Shown: positions 35,413-47,338, counted from the first letter of the stretch. The stretch is 64,000 bases of DNA from Watersipora subatra (GCF_963576615.1 NC_088717.1:31289213-31353212); one strand, 5' to 3'. Program-made: numbers and translations. The notes: generated from the letters alone by a model not told the origin.

Positions 35413-37170
35413 GAAAATGCTTGATTGTTATTTTATAATTTAAAGAGCTACATGAATTTGCAACTGTCAAACAAAATGATGAAAATACAAAGGATTGAGA
35501 CAAAACTAACTATAAATGTTAATCTTGACTTGTCAGTAGACATTTCCCTTTGACGTAATCTTAAGTCTAATTTACGAAACTTAAAGTTGTGTACTGCAAT
35601 CAATTTTTTCTCACATGGTCTTTCAGAGGAGATTTAGGCCGCCTACTGCACCCTCCAAATAATACTATGCACAGCCACTATGAAAATTTTACGACATATC
35701 ACAAAATTTTAGGCCATTTGAAGCATGCAATGCACTAAAATACACATGCATATTTGGGCACAGCTCAAAGAACTATGAAACAAACAGACATTTGATACTG
35801 TACATAAAAACTATACATTGTTTATAAATAGCTTGTTTAAGTTGCTAAATGCTTCAACCAATCACACTCCTAGTTCAGAGTAAATATTTTTAGTAGTAAC
35901 ACATGCAGATATTTCAAGTGACACATTTGCGCTGGCATGAACAACTACTAGTGGGACTAGTGCAAGATTTGGTCTTGAATTCCAAACTCAGCTCACACAT
36001 CACTGTTTTACTTTTTAAGACTATGAACTCATTGATAAGTGATATTAATAGAAACGATCAGAGGAGATCCAAATAAAGGTAGTGCGTTATTTGATTCGAC
36101 GATGATTTAGCTTTAATCGATAACATAACTGAGTAATTCAGGTACCGGTTTTTACAAGATAATTTTATATGTAAGGTTTGAATACTGTTAGTTCATAGGT
36201 CAGGTGCCCTAATAATTGGCCAGATGCCCTAGAAAATAATTGCCAAAAAACTTCTTAAAAATGTTATTTGTAGCAATTAAAGAGAATTATCTATGCAGCT
36301 GAAAAACGATTTCAATGGCGAATAGCCAACATAGACTTGACCTCTGGAATAATTACCAGAATAATGGCAACATCATCCTTAGATATCCACTTTTATAAAC
36401 TCAATTAATTAAGTAGTATTATTTCTACATTTCCTGAAAAAGGAAATTGTATGTATTATTTATGGCCATCAAAATATGCCTTCCTATTATCCAATGTGCT
36501 ATGCTTATGGATTCATATGCAGTTTTTTATAAGTTCTCGATGGTACCTATTTTGTTGCGCCAGTGTTACAACACTGGCACAGTGTCGCGTGATAATTCGT
36601 GTAGTGAAAATTTTTACAAACCGTAGAGGTATGTGGTTGAATAATTCAAATAATTGCTGTGAAGATTACTTTTAGGTGTTCATTAGCCAAGCTATCATCA
36701 CAATCGTAAAGCAACCAGAGTGCAAATTGTGTTATTGTACAGGTGGGAGTCAACTGATGATTTATGAATTAAAGCTTGGAACAATTAAAACGTATTTTTA
36801 CCATTTTCGCATGGCAACTCAGCAGTTACTTCAAACATAAAACCAGTCCGCACCAGAATGGCGAACAAAGTAAACAGTATCATGCACTAATGCAATGCTT
36901 AGGCCTATATGGTATTTCACACCCAATGTTAACTTTAGTAATAAAAATGTCTATTTTCTGATTAGATGTGGTTTCTTATTTAGCTGAGCAATTATAATAA
37001 TAAATATAGTAATCCAGCACATTATTATAAAGACAATTTGAAGCTAAAGAAGTTCTTGTTCCATTTATGGTTGCAACAAGTGGCACAGCCGTAAGCCTTC
37101 TCTCTCCTAATGACTTCTCCCTCCTTCAAAAGTTGTATGATAAGAAGCGTTGTAGAAAGCAACATTGGTT
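35413..37170. other. AT-rich stretch without a recognised gene
   Basis: Only short ORFs occur. A small palindrome, CCAGTGTT-AC-AACACTGG, lies at 36560-36577. No transposon or RNA gene was recognised. Confidence 0.5.
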
Positions 37171-37177
37171 TTTTTTC

Positions 37178-37372
37178 TTCCGCAATGGTGAGTTAATTTC
37201 AGCCATCCTGCTTGCTTCTTCCGCAACTGTGAGTTAATTTCAGCCATCCTGCTTGCTTCTTCCGCAACGGTGAGTTAATTTCAGCGATCCTGCTTGCTTC
37301 TTCCACAACGGTGAGTTAATTTCAGCCATCCTGCCTGCTTCTTCCGCAACAGTGAGTTAATTTTAGCCATCC
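37178..37372. repeat. 41-bp tandem repeat, about five copies
   Basis: The unit contains GCAACGGTGAGTTAATTTCA followed by GCCATCCTGCTTGCTTCTTCC. Each unit includes a GGTGAGT (or GTGAGT) phrase that resembles a splice donor. Confidence 0.9.
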
Positions 37373-37389
37373 GGCTTGCTCTGCCTAGT

Positions 37390-38020
37390 AGTAATCTAGT
37401 CGCGCTCAATTTTGAGATATGAACTCAAAGGCAAAAGGCGAGCGGTATCAGTTTTCAAGTCTTATAAACTTTCTAAAACTTTTTTGCAAAAAAGCATCAA
37501 TTGTGACTGTGGCGTTGGTTTGAGTTGGTCTTGAAGCTTGTAGCTTACTAGTTTTAGCAGTTTTACACTAGCTGGACATCTGTGAGATTTGCTCGACATT
37601 AACTTGATCCTTTAGAAATTTATAAATTGGCTAAATCCATATTTGAAAAACCTGGGCAGTCTAATAGTCGGTATATCAAAAATGTCACCAAGAACATCAA
37701 CACACGGCAAATAGAACCATTAATGGCACATTCATAGAAAGCTAGCTAGCCACATGATTTAGTACTCACATTACCAGTCTTATTACAAGTAATAGTAATA
37801 CTACTAAATATTGGTGTAGCTGCTTTGGTGACCTTTTCAGTCACTTGCCAAGATCAGCATGCAGTCACGTATGACGGGTGCAGGACAACTAGTGTTCGTA
37901 GAAACGTGATTTTCAAAATTTGTAAAGATCATGATAATTTAATAAGTTAAAATGATTCGTATGATTAAGTTATTTAGAGCATTACCAATGTACAAACAAG
38001 ACCTGATACAAAAGCTTTTA
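37390..38020. other. Spacer without a recognised gene
   Basis: AT-rich, no repeats or ORFs of note. Confidence 0.5.
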
Positions 38021-38409
38021 CATGCACTCAGGGTTGGCTCGGTTTAAAACGATTGGTTTCAACCCGGTTTAAGCCAGCCGAAAAAAATCGGGTTTTTCAT
38101 TTTTTGTGAAAAACAATATTTTAAGCTCTTAGTGGTTCGTGTGCGGTAGAAATGCAATTATATGTAATTATCAGCTGTGGAAGTTCATTTAGGACACAGT
38201 AGTAAAATGATGGCAGGGCTCAAGTTGAAACTACATGAAATCCTAGCACAACAATAAATTGATAAATTTCATTTTCAGTTGGTTTTATCAAGTGATATGA
38301 TGATCTCTTTACTGATGAAATATGAAAACCATGTGAAATATACAATTCCAATCATCGTCTCTAATAATGAATGAATACTTTTTCAAGTCTGGCCAGTGAG
38401 AAAGGATTA

Positions 38410-38807
38410 CCGTACTTTCAGACTATAAACCGCACCCCTATATAAGCCGCATCTGCTTTATTTTCCAAAACCAATAATAAAACAATATATAAGCCGCACC
38501 TTTGTATAGGCCGCAGAACTCAGTACGGTGCTTTTTAACATGGAGGCAACTTTGCTGTTTAGTACGGAACAGTGTCTAATGGCACTGTTTCGTATTAACC
38601 GACGCTTTTTAACCTAGCGCCTAACGGAACATTATCGTTAGGCATTGTTTCGTATTGTCTTTTATCGCTAAATGCGCACTAACCGTAGATTATGGTTAAT
38701 GCGCTCTAGCGGTCAAAGAAAAAGCCACAAAATAGCTGCACCCTTATATAAGCCGCATGGCTCAAATCATCAGAAAAAAGTAGCAGCTAATAGTCCGAAA
38801 AGTACGG
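38410..38807. mobile_element. TA-target MITE (family 1), copy 2
   Basis: CCGTACTTTCAGACTATAAA at the left is the near-inverse of the AGTCCGAAAAGTACGG end, with TA on both sides (38408-38409 and 38808-38809). At 398 bp it is collinear with 20436-20830. Confidence 0.9.
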
Positions 38808-38813
38808 TACCTA

Positions 38814-39615
38814 CCCTAGGACACTTATGTATTCGCCTCATCTAACTTTCGCGTTTTCGCGGAGTCATCAACTCGCGAAAACTTCATGAGCGAAACTAAA
38901 CTATCATAACAAACGAGCAAAAACACGGAATTAAATAGCTTTGGTCATTGATATCCACAATAAAATCGTCATATTAGAAATGCAGGCATTTTTTATGTGT
39001 GGTTGGCTCATTGGGCAATTTCTGCTAAACTCATTATAGCTAATACACCGACTGAGTAGCATGACAAAGCAAATTAAGATAACAGGTTTTTTTGGAAAAG
39101 CCAAGACAAATGTGGAAGATGATGATATCAGTTTAGTCACTGAATTTGTAACTGATGAAGATGAAAGTCTGGTATGGAAAGTCATAAAATTGAATAATAA
39201 TTATCGTAGTGATGAACTTTATTACCAACCAAAAACAATAACAACCCGGAGCCATGACCACCGCGTGCTATAAATACTTGAGATCCCATATTGGTACCGC
39301 ATCAGTCTTGGCTGGAGGGACCTTGACGTCATTGATAGTCCAAGAAACAAATGGCAGCAAGCGATCAAATTGCATTATCGATCTCGTCCACACAATTCTA
39401 CCTGCGGTTTACAAATACAAACTAGTCCCAAATTGAAAACAATGTAGTAACAGTGAACTGGACCTGAGGAATCTAATAATGCTTGTTCCACCGCATTTAT
39501 GTTCACATCACTATATTTTCGCACTTATCAAAGCTGCAAAATTAAGTTGCAGCGAAATTGTACTCTGTATGCTACTCACGAAACTAAATACTAGCGAAAT
39601 ATAAGTGTCCGAGGG
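38814..39615. mobile_element. 802-bp TIR element with TA target duplication
   Basis: The ends CCCTAGGACACTTATGTATT and its near-inverse AATATAAGTGTCCGAGGG are flanked by TA (38812-38813 and 39616-39617). Subterminal TCGCGAAA and GCGAAA motifs occur on both sides. Short ORFs at 39061-39273 and 39254-39436 show no known transposase motif. The family is unidentified. Confidence 0.8.
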
Positions 39616-39783
39616 TATAATTACAAATTAGAACAATAAAATCCTTTTGGGCAAAAGCTTCAAGTTTGCAAACTAATATTTCATTTATTGGGCACAAGCC
39701 AAAGTAGTTGGATTGTTAGAATTAAATCTATCAAGTTTTTTAGTGTTTTGAAAAGTTAAAAAGTTGTGCCTCAAATTTCCAAC

Positions 39784-39960
39784 ATGCCTCGCAAACAGGA
39801 CCCCGTTTGGCAGTTTTTCACTTAAGCTGCAAAAGGCAAACGTTTTAAGGCAAAATGTAATAGGTGTGCTGTCGCAACGCGAGGTCACGAGGATAGGCTT
39901 AAATCTCACGTAGCAAAATTTCAAGCTGAAAACACCAATTTAGACTGTGATGATAGTAGC
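39784..39960 (+). pseudogene. BED zinc-finger fragment in hAT copy 2
   Basis: It begins MPRKQDPVWQFF, then a TAA, then the C-x2-C finger half (AKCNRC...RGHEDRLKSHV). Together with 1216-1398 this shows that the family carried a BED-finger N-terminus. Confidence 0.65.
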
Positions 39961-40320
39961 CAGGTGATAGAAATTGAGTCATCCGCCACTGCTCCAAACA
40001 CTAGCAATGCATCTGCATTATGCTCTGCTCTACACTACCACACGGCTAATCACTTGGATTAAAATTCCTACTTATACATAGAGCTGTATGTAAAATATTC
40101 ACTTTATGTGATAAGATTTTTGCTCTGTATTTCATCGATCATGTTTGATTAAAGACTCATTCCGAAATTTCCATGTTTTCTCTCTTTTTTTTCCCATAAC
40201 AACTCCCACAGTACCATCTTTAACAGATGATTCCACATATGTATGTTCAATACTCAATCATGCAGCTATAGTAAATGATGTTAATTAGACTTACAATTGC
40301 AAAAACCTTAGTAAAATTAT

Positions 40321-40472
40321 AAAAACCGGTTTAAACCATAAAAACGGGTTTAAACCATAAAAATGGGTTTAAACCATAAAAAACGGGTTTAAACCATAAA
40401 AACGGGTTTAAACCATAAAAACGGGTTTAAACCATAAAAACGGGTTTAAACCATAAAAACCGGTTTAAACCA
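40321..40472. repeat. 19-bp tandem repeat at the hAT right end
   Basis: About eight units of CATAAAAACGGGTTTAAAC. Copy 1 of the element has only one or two equivalent units, so the array expanded after insertion or differs between lineages. Confidence 0.9.
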
Positions 40473-40535
40473 AAAAAACCTGGTTTTTTCGGTTTTTCCA
40501 TAAAAACCGTGGTTTTTTCCAACCCTACATGCAAC

Positions 40536-41600
40536 ACTGATAATTCCTTTTTCGCTTTTTACCGCGCACCACTAGGGAACTTGACTAAATTGACACCGTC
40601 TTATGAAATTCTACATACAGCTTTTTATGCTTTTCATGTTGCTACTAGACTTAACTAATGTCCTATGTTTTATTGTCAGCCATTTTAGTAAGAACCGCCA
40701 AAGAGATCCTTCCCTTCCCCATCAAAAGGGTGGTCTAAAGGATAAATAGAAGATAAGCATCTAAATAAAGAGTAAAGTAAAGATAAATAGTAATTTATGT
40801 GTGTATGATGTGTTAGAGAGCAGCAGTTTAAATGAATTTCAAATTTCATTAATATATATAACAATATGTAAATATTAACTCCGTGATATTCTGCAGCTCA
40901 GCTACAAGCTCTAACTTGTCACACCACTCAGAAAAGTCACCACTCTTCTCTACGTCTTCATAGGTTTTAATCAAGACTGAAAGTTTTACTGCCATTATTG
41001 TCACAGTTTTGCCGAAATAGCTTGTGGTATGTTTATCAAACACTCAGTTTGTTCAAATTCAAAACGCAAGTCAATCTCAAACACAAAGTCATTGCATCAA
41101 GCATGACGTAATGTAAGCATTGCAATAGGCTGTACATTCTACATAGACAATAGGCAATACATTCTACAAAATCTACACGACCTGGCAAACTGTTACGCCG
41201 ATAGGAAAGAACAAGGTGATTTCAATGCAAGGAAATGAGCATTCCAAAAAGTATGCAAAATTTGCTTTAGATAAGCATTCAAAGGGAGTACTATCAAACG
41301 TGTAAGTGCAAACGAGATGGTTATAGCCAGATATTGTATTTGAGAATGGTTGACGCCTTCACGATAAAATATGCATTACCCAGGAGTGAATAACGAAACT
41401 ATTAGCACTAAATAAATGAGCGCACAGTATTCGGTTTGTAGACGGTTAGGCGACAGTAGCTAAGGCGACATACGCTTGGGTGAAACTTTTGGTTCAAAAG
41501 ACGGTCACTTCAGACAGAAAAGCGACACAGCAGACCGAAAAGCGATAATTCCGGTAAACAAACAATTATTGTAATGAACATGTTTATATGAGAGCCAGAG
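40536..41600. other. Spacer with a gag fragment and MITE-like sequence
   Basis: Apart from the gag fragment at 40860-40995, this holds a GGCGACA-rich stretch (about 41440-41560) resembling a transposon end. No gene was recognised. Confidence 0.4.
40860..40995 (-). pseudogene. Isolated Ty3/gypsy gag fragment
   Basis: The - strand frame reads an EDVEKSGDFSEWCDKLELVA-type segment followed by ELQNITEL, matching the start of gypsy Gag and comparable to the SGNFIEWLEAL segment near 2770. No other part of the element is adjacent. Confidence 0.55.
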
Positions 41601-41601
41601 A

Positions 41602-41712
41602 TTACGCCTACAAGTAATTTTGCCTACAGGAGATTGCACCTACAAATGATTTTGCCTACAGAAGATTACACCTACAAGTGATTTTGCCTACAGGAGATTA
41701 CGTCTACAAGCT
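41602..41712. repeat. 32-bp tandem repeat, about 3.5 copies
   Basis: The unit is TTACACCTACAAGTGATTTT + GCCTACAGGAGA. Copies differ by a few bases. Confidence 0.85.
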
Positions 41713-41814
41713 GAGAGACTGTGCTTACCATCTAGGGTTGTGTGGGCAGTTTTTTCTCAAAGAGCCAAATTTCAAAGTTGCAAGATTTTAGGGAGCTGCA
41801 TAATATGTGTATCA

Positions 41815-42085
41815 GTATAACAATTCATACTGATAATACAAGTTTGGTAGTGGTTGTAATAAAATTTATTTATTAGAATACTTTTACAATAGCATTGAAT
41901 AATGTTGAAGTGAGCCTAAAGAGCTTTGTATAACAGTATAATATTTCATGAAGAGCTACATTATAACATTTCATACTGCTAATACAAGTTTGGTAGTGGT
42001 ATTGTAATTAAATTTATTTATTAAAATACTTTTACAATAACATTGAATAATGTTGAAGTGAGCCTAAAAGAGCTTTGTATAACTT
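41815..42085. repeat. Tandem duplication of about 150 bp
   Basis: The block from ATTCATACTGATAATACAAG to GAGCCTAAAGAGCTTTGTAT recurs about 150 bp later with small changes (one inserted base in ATTGTAATTAAATT). It lies in the 3' untranslated end of the hAT element. Confidence 0.85.
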
Positions 42086-42090
42086 AAAGT

Positions 42091-44275
42091 TTAGTGAGAT
42101 ACATGAAATTGTTTACGGCTGCTCATTATCTCTTGGTAGTCTGGCTCTCTACTGCAGCATGCTATTCTTAGGAGCTGACACAAGTGATCTTGGGTCAAAG
42201 TGGATCTCGACTTGCTCTTGATATTATTCATGTATGAAAATGCTGATTCACTTAGGTATATATGTGGCAGCAAACACAGTGTACAACCATCTTCCTAGTT
42301 GAGCAAGCTGTCAATATTCAGCCTTTGTTGAAGCTTTCAAGTAGAACCCCTTCTCAATTTCATCTATATCTGTACCTCTGAGGTTACACAACTCCAGTTG
42401 CAGAGATGAGACATTAACACTTTTCAATGGCAACTGAGAAACCCACTCTCCATTAGGCTTTGCCTTCTGAGGTGCTTTTATGAGTTGTATGATATGTTTC
42501 AAAGATTGAAGCTGACTAAATTGATTGCTAAACTCTTGTTGCAGCTTTTCTATAAAGTGAGTGTACTCAGCTGTACAAGGCGCCATTTCTTCATCATCTA
42601 AAAATGCTTTTAGAGTAGGAAAGTGAAGCAAATCACTTTGCACATCCACCAGAAACAACTTCAGCGTATGGGAGAAGGCTTGAACAGCTGGTAGTGTATT
42701 AATAATAGTCTTGTTCTTCCCTTGATGCTTGAAGTTCAAATCATTCAAATGGCCACAGATGTCAACAAGGAAGGCAAGGTCACTCATATCTTTAGAAGAG
42801 CTCATCATCTCTTGAAACTGTTTTGCATTCAGGCTTCTGCCTGTATTTAGAAAAGAGGTTAGCTCCTGACGAGTACTCCACAACCTCGACAGAGCATTTC
42901 CCTTACTTAGCCATTTAATGTTATTGTATGTTAGTAAATCTCCACAAATGGCATCACCTTCTTTGAGAAACTTCCTTAAGTTTCTGTGTCTGAGAGATGA
43001 TTGACTTCTGAAGAAGTTGAAAATCTTCATAGCTTTACACAATAGTTGTTGAAAGTGATCATTTAGTTTTCCGCATAAAACAGTTTGGTGGATGATGCAA
43101 TAGAATGCTAGCATTGATGGCATATCCTTCTTCAATCTAGCTATGAGCCCTTGATCTCTTCCAACCATGGCTGGTGGGCCATCTGTTGTTACAGATATGC
43201 ATTTGTGGAGAGGTATCTTCATCTTGTCAAGTCTTTTAACGAGGGCATCATAGGTAGCCTGACTGGTGGTTTCTCCTTCTAATCCAACCAAAGTAAGAAG
43301 CTCCTCCTTCATTTTTTACCATCAAAGAATCTGCAACACAGGGTATATGACTAAAGCACAATACTATGCTTTATAAAGAAACATACTGATGCTTCATAAA
43401 GAAGCATGTAGTATAAATGTGTGGGTTAGTCACTTTGAAACAAATATCATAAAATAACTGCAACATTTTCTACTTGGAATTGTGTTCTCTCTTTACTGTC
43501 TTTTAAAATGCACTTGTATGACTTCAGCTTGCAAATGCATGGTAAAAATGATTACCAGTTGTCAGTGTACACACAGTAGCCTACATACCTTACGAAGACT
43601 GCTAATTGAGCTACATCCATTATATCAGTAGATTCATCAATGGCGATTGAAAAGTAATCTATGTTCTATATGGGTTAGCAAAGTCATTCTGAGATGATCA
43701 TTAATGCTTTCAATTCTACCAGTGACAGTTTTCCTAGAAAGTGGTATTGCCTTGACTTTACCAATCACATCATGCTTATCTAGAAAAAGTGTTTTCATAG
43801 CCTCAACCAAGCATTCTTGTACAATCTCAGCATGAGAATAGCAAAGCATCGCTTTTGCTAGAATCTTTGAGACTCGTAGAGAAGCTTCTGTAGCGCGTTG
43901 ATCAGTAGCTTTGAAAGAAACTAGCATATTTTTTGAAAATGTTAGTGATTTTTGAAGTTTATTTAGCTTTTGATGTCTAGCTAAAGATCCCAGTGGAAAT
44001 GTCGCAGTAAACTCTCTATGCTTCGTCGCATGATGCCGTTTGATGTTCGTCTTTTTGTTAGCGGAGATCGTTTCCTGGCACAATAGACATTGCGGTTTGC
44101 CATGCCTAAAAATGAATGCATATTCCAGGGTCTACTCATCTTGGAATTCTCTTGTAGATTCGTTTCTATTTCGTTTACTTTGTGAGGCTCCCATTGAAAC
44201 TCTGGAAATGGTTCGTTTTGTTGAAGATGCCATTGCTACCCCCACTGTATTAATTGGCTCAATTGCAAATGACAT
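42091..44275 (-). pseudogene. hAT transposase (SCAND3/ZBED5-like), inactivated
   Basis: The ATG at 44275 starts MSFAIEPINT. A TAG near 44137 replaces the conserved Trp before the zinc finger (PQCLLCQETI...HHATKH). The first catalytic block (AIDESTDIMDVAQLAVF) ends at 43590, where a GTATGT donor begins an intron of about 260 bp. A one-base frame change follows the acceptor near 43320. The long open stretch 43312-42311 carries TTDGPPAMVG, YCIIHQ and IKWLSKG. The hATC region (SESAFSYMNNIKSKSRS) is in another frame at 42273-42091. Only three or four lesions separate it from an intact reading frame. Confidence 0.85.
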
Positions 44276-44639
44276 CTTCAACTAAGGCACAGCATCTTAT
44301 ATAAGCCAGCATTATGAAATCATGATGAAATGACTTCTTGATGAACCTTTCTTGAGCATTCTATTTTGTCCTCATTAGATCAGCAGCGGAAGTTATTACA
44401 TCAGAAAAGCTACATGTACATGATGTCGTGAATTAAGACTCATGATGCATGTGTAGGCTATATATATAATGCAGTAATAGTGCATTTTTAGATAAGCCTA
44501 ATATGTCAAAATGCATGTAGTTTTGTACAGTATATTATAAGGATATTTTTATATACGTCAAAAGAATTCGAATTTTTACAGAGTTGAAAGAGCCGCAACA
44601 AAATTTGCAAAGAGCCGCACATTTGCCAGCCCTGAGCTA

Positions 44640-44850
44640 GGATATTAGGCCTCTTCAATTCTGTGATGCAAAAAATAACAAATTTTAGTTAATTCTTTAT
44701 TTTAAACAAGAAAGAAAAACAAAAATTGACTAAATTTTCAGCCTTGATATTGCATATTATTTATAAAATAAATTTATATTTACACTCACATATGCAGATA
44801 TTATTTCATGAGTATATTTACGTAGCGTAATTGTATTGTCTTTACACAAA
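44640..44850. other. Short AT-rich spacer
   Basis: Nothing recognisable. Confidence 0.4.
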
Positions 44851-45313
44851 GGAGTTTTAATAGTATAGGCGTTCTGTTTTGTTGATGAATTTAACAACAG
44901 TATCCCATTTCATAGTGTTAGGATGTATCTGTTGTCGAGGAGTATTATAGTCTGAGCAGTGGTAGAGGTAGTGTATACTAGTTTCATCTTCCAACAAACG
45001 TGCATGTAGGTGTATTGGTTGCTCCAATAGTATATTGGAATAGTTGCAGCTTGCTATGACTAGTCAGCAGATCATGTGGTGAAGTGTTGTTTAACCACAG
45101 ATCACACAGTGCAGCAAGTGCTTTCATTTCTGTCTCTAGAGGTATTGGGTTATTGAATAAATGATATACTGGGAGAGTTGCAATTAGGCCTAGTGGGCAA
45201 TTCCCATTAACTAGTTGCATCTTCCATCTTCTCAGCCATTTTGATTTTGTAAGATTGTTAATGTTTGTAAATAACGAATGGCATGATGAATGTTTGTTAT
45301 ACGCGTGTGTCAA
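44850..45313 (-). pseudogene. Possible C-terminal tail of a non-LTR retrotransposon
   Basis: The - strand frame contains LLTSHSKLQLFQYTIG and TNTPTCTF, then in a shifted frame an ETSIHYLYHCSDY-like segment. This resembles the tail after the RNase H domain in jockey/I-type ORF2 proteins, with its H-S-x-L...IG...C pattern. No reverse transcriptase is present. Assignment is tentative. Confidence 0.35.
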
Positions 45314-45439
45314 TGTACTTTATATGTACATGTAAATGCATTATTTTCATGTCAAATCCTATTATCATCCACATATCAAATCTTTGCAAATATATAAATT
45401 TAATTCGAGGTAATTATTGGGAACGATGGGGATTCAACA

Positions 45440-45598
45440 GCCATTTATTTACAACAAAGTGAAAGCTGTTATTTACAACAAAGCGAAAGCTGTTATTTAC
45501 AACAAATCGAAAGCTGTTATTTACAACAAAGCGAAAGCTGTTATTTACAACAAAGCGAAAGCTGTTATTTACAACAAAGCGAAAGCTGTTATTGAAGT
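45440..45598. repeat. 24-bp tandem repeat, about six and a half copies
   Basis: The unit is GTTATTTACAACAAAGCGAA + AGCT, with GTG or TCG variants at the GCG position. It is open in frame because 24 is divisible by 3. Confidence 0.9.
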
Positions 45599-45949
45599 TA
45601 AAACCACATTTTATTGAATCATAACAGTGTGCCCACTAAAAGTATGCTATTAAATATATTATATGGTTATTTACCAGGATGCTGACAACATCGATAAATT
45701 GGAGTTTACCAGGAGAGAAAGTGCCATTGCACAGAACCTAACTATGAATATCTCATAAGCTGAGTGTCTAAACAGAATTTCAATGTACTAGAAATTCCAC
45801 TGTCATACAGCCCACGACCAAAGCGATATTAGAAAAAAAGAAAGGGTACTGATGGTTGAGAAATGCAATATTAGCAGTCAAATGGCACTGCAGCACAACA
45901 GGATAACTGCAATGGTAGCTGTAATGTTCTGGGTGTGGGTGTTATTATG

Positions 45950-46690
45950 TACAACAAACAGCAATAATGAAAGGAAAAGATGTTTATATTTTCCCCCTGC
46001 AATAGGAGAAATGCAATATTGGCCAATATTAGAAGTAAAATGCACTGATATTATTAGAATAACCAATATTATTAATATAGTAAACCAATTAATAGAAAAC
46101 CAATTAATAGAAAACCAATGCACAATTTTGTTTACATTTCAAAACGTCATAGCTAACAATATCGAGAAGTTGTGGTATTTATATAGATTTTTAGAAAACT
46201 TATTTCAAAAGTGTTTGGTCATGACAAACAGCAATAATGAAAGGAAAATATTATATGTCTATTATAATCTCTCCCCTGCAATAGGAGAAATGCAATATTG
46301 GCCAATATTAGAAGTAAAATGCACTGATATTATTAGAATAACCAATATTGTTAATATAGTAATACAGCAATAATAGAAAACCTACGAGCGTTCACGCGTC
46401 TGGAAGATTTCTGCAAACTGCAGCAAAATAAAAGCTGCTATAAAAGTGTTATAAAGCTGTAGGCCTAATCTACTGTAATGTATGTAATTCAACAACAATA
46501 AAGAAATATGTTTATTATAACTCTGAAATGCAAAATTAGAAGTAAAATGGCAAGCTACTGTGTACTATACACAGTTTGAAAGTTGGTTGCGTTGAATGTA
46601 GAATGGTTTTGATAAGCGATCTTTAACAGAAAGCGAGTATGAGCATTCACACGTCTGAAAGTTTCATGCAAACTGCAGCAAAATAAAAAA
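45950..46690. repeat. Roughly 260-bp local duplication
   Basis: A block from ACAAACAGCAATAATGAAAGG to AATATTAATATAGTAA (45954-46083) recurs at 46225-46366. A GTCTGGAAGATTTCTGCAAA + CTGCAGCAAAATAAA block (46396-46430) recurs at 46651-46687. No function is apparent. Confidence 0.75.
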
Positions 46691-46868
46691 TGTTCTTGTC
46701 ATAAAGGGGCGTTGTAGTTCGGCCCTAGCTTGTACATAAGTTGTAAAGAATTTTGGTTAACGCTTTAAAAAATGAAACCTTTGGTGATTGGACAAAAAAC
46801 ATAGGCTGATAAACTGTGTACCACAATTTCGTACCTATAAATCGGTCAACGCCTCAAACAGTCTACGT

Positions 46869-47338
46869 TTATTACAGAAACCTTCGAATAAATTCGATTA
46901 CAAGTAAACAATGCCATAGACTGGTGAAATGTGCACGCTATTTTTTCGCGAAATGCGCACGACTTAATCGTTCTATTCTCTGTCGCCCGCCGTTTCAATT
47001 TCTGGTCTTAACTTTTATTAAACCAAGCTTTTCAAGCGTTTTGTGACGATTTTCGTCCTAATAAATCTGTCTATTTGTGTATAATCCGATCAGATGGGTA
47101 AGTTTTAAGAGATTTTCGAGAATATACAAATACTTGGTAACATATTTAAATAGGTCTGTATGTGTTTTGTATCGTTATTATACTTTAACTAATCTACAAA
47201 ACGATGGTTAAATTTGTTGATGAAATTTTATTACAAGGGTTCGTCTCATTGTTGATGAATAATTTTCGTAAGTTGTGTGCACATGCATTTATCATAAAAA
47301 TTCCCAAACTTCGCATCAGCTCGTTTGGTCGTGGAATG
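46869..47338. repeat. Interspersed repeat A, copy 2
   Basis: Direct-orientation match to 241-706. It ends with GTTTGGTCGTGG, after which the two copies diverge. Confidence 0.7.

Larger units (their letters stand above)
38029..40527. mobile_element. BED-finger hAT element, copy 2, with two nested insertions
   Basis: It starts CAGGGTTGG and ends CCAACCCTA, like the copy at 721-1984. The flanks CATGCACT (38021-38028) and CATGCAAC (40528-40535) match at 6 of 8 positions, a worn target duplication. Similarity to copy 1 is collinear except for a 1.2-kb block at 38410-39617. That block consists of a MITE and another TIR element, each with its own TA. Removing both and one TA for each leaves about 1.3 kb, as in copy 1. 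Confidence 0.88.
41733..44634 (-). mobile_element. hAT transposon, second SCAND3/ZBED5-like family
   Basis: The likely ends are TAGGGTTGTGTGGGCAG and the inverse of CAGGGCTGGCAAATGTG, with AAAGAGCC motifs just inside both. The length of about 2.9 kb matches the hAT at 20282-23119, but the termini and protein are distinct. No 8-bp duplication is visible, so the exact boundaries are less certain. It contains a broken transposase on the - strand and a tandem duplication near its left end. Confidence 0.75.
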
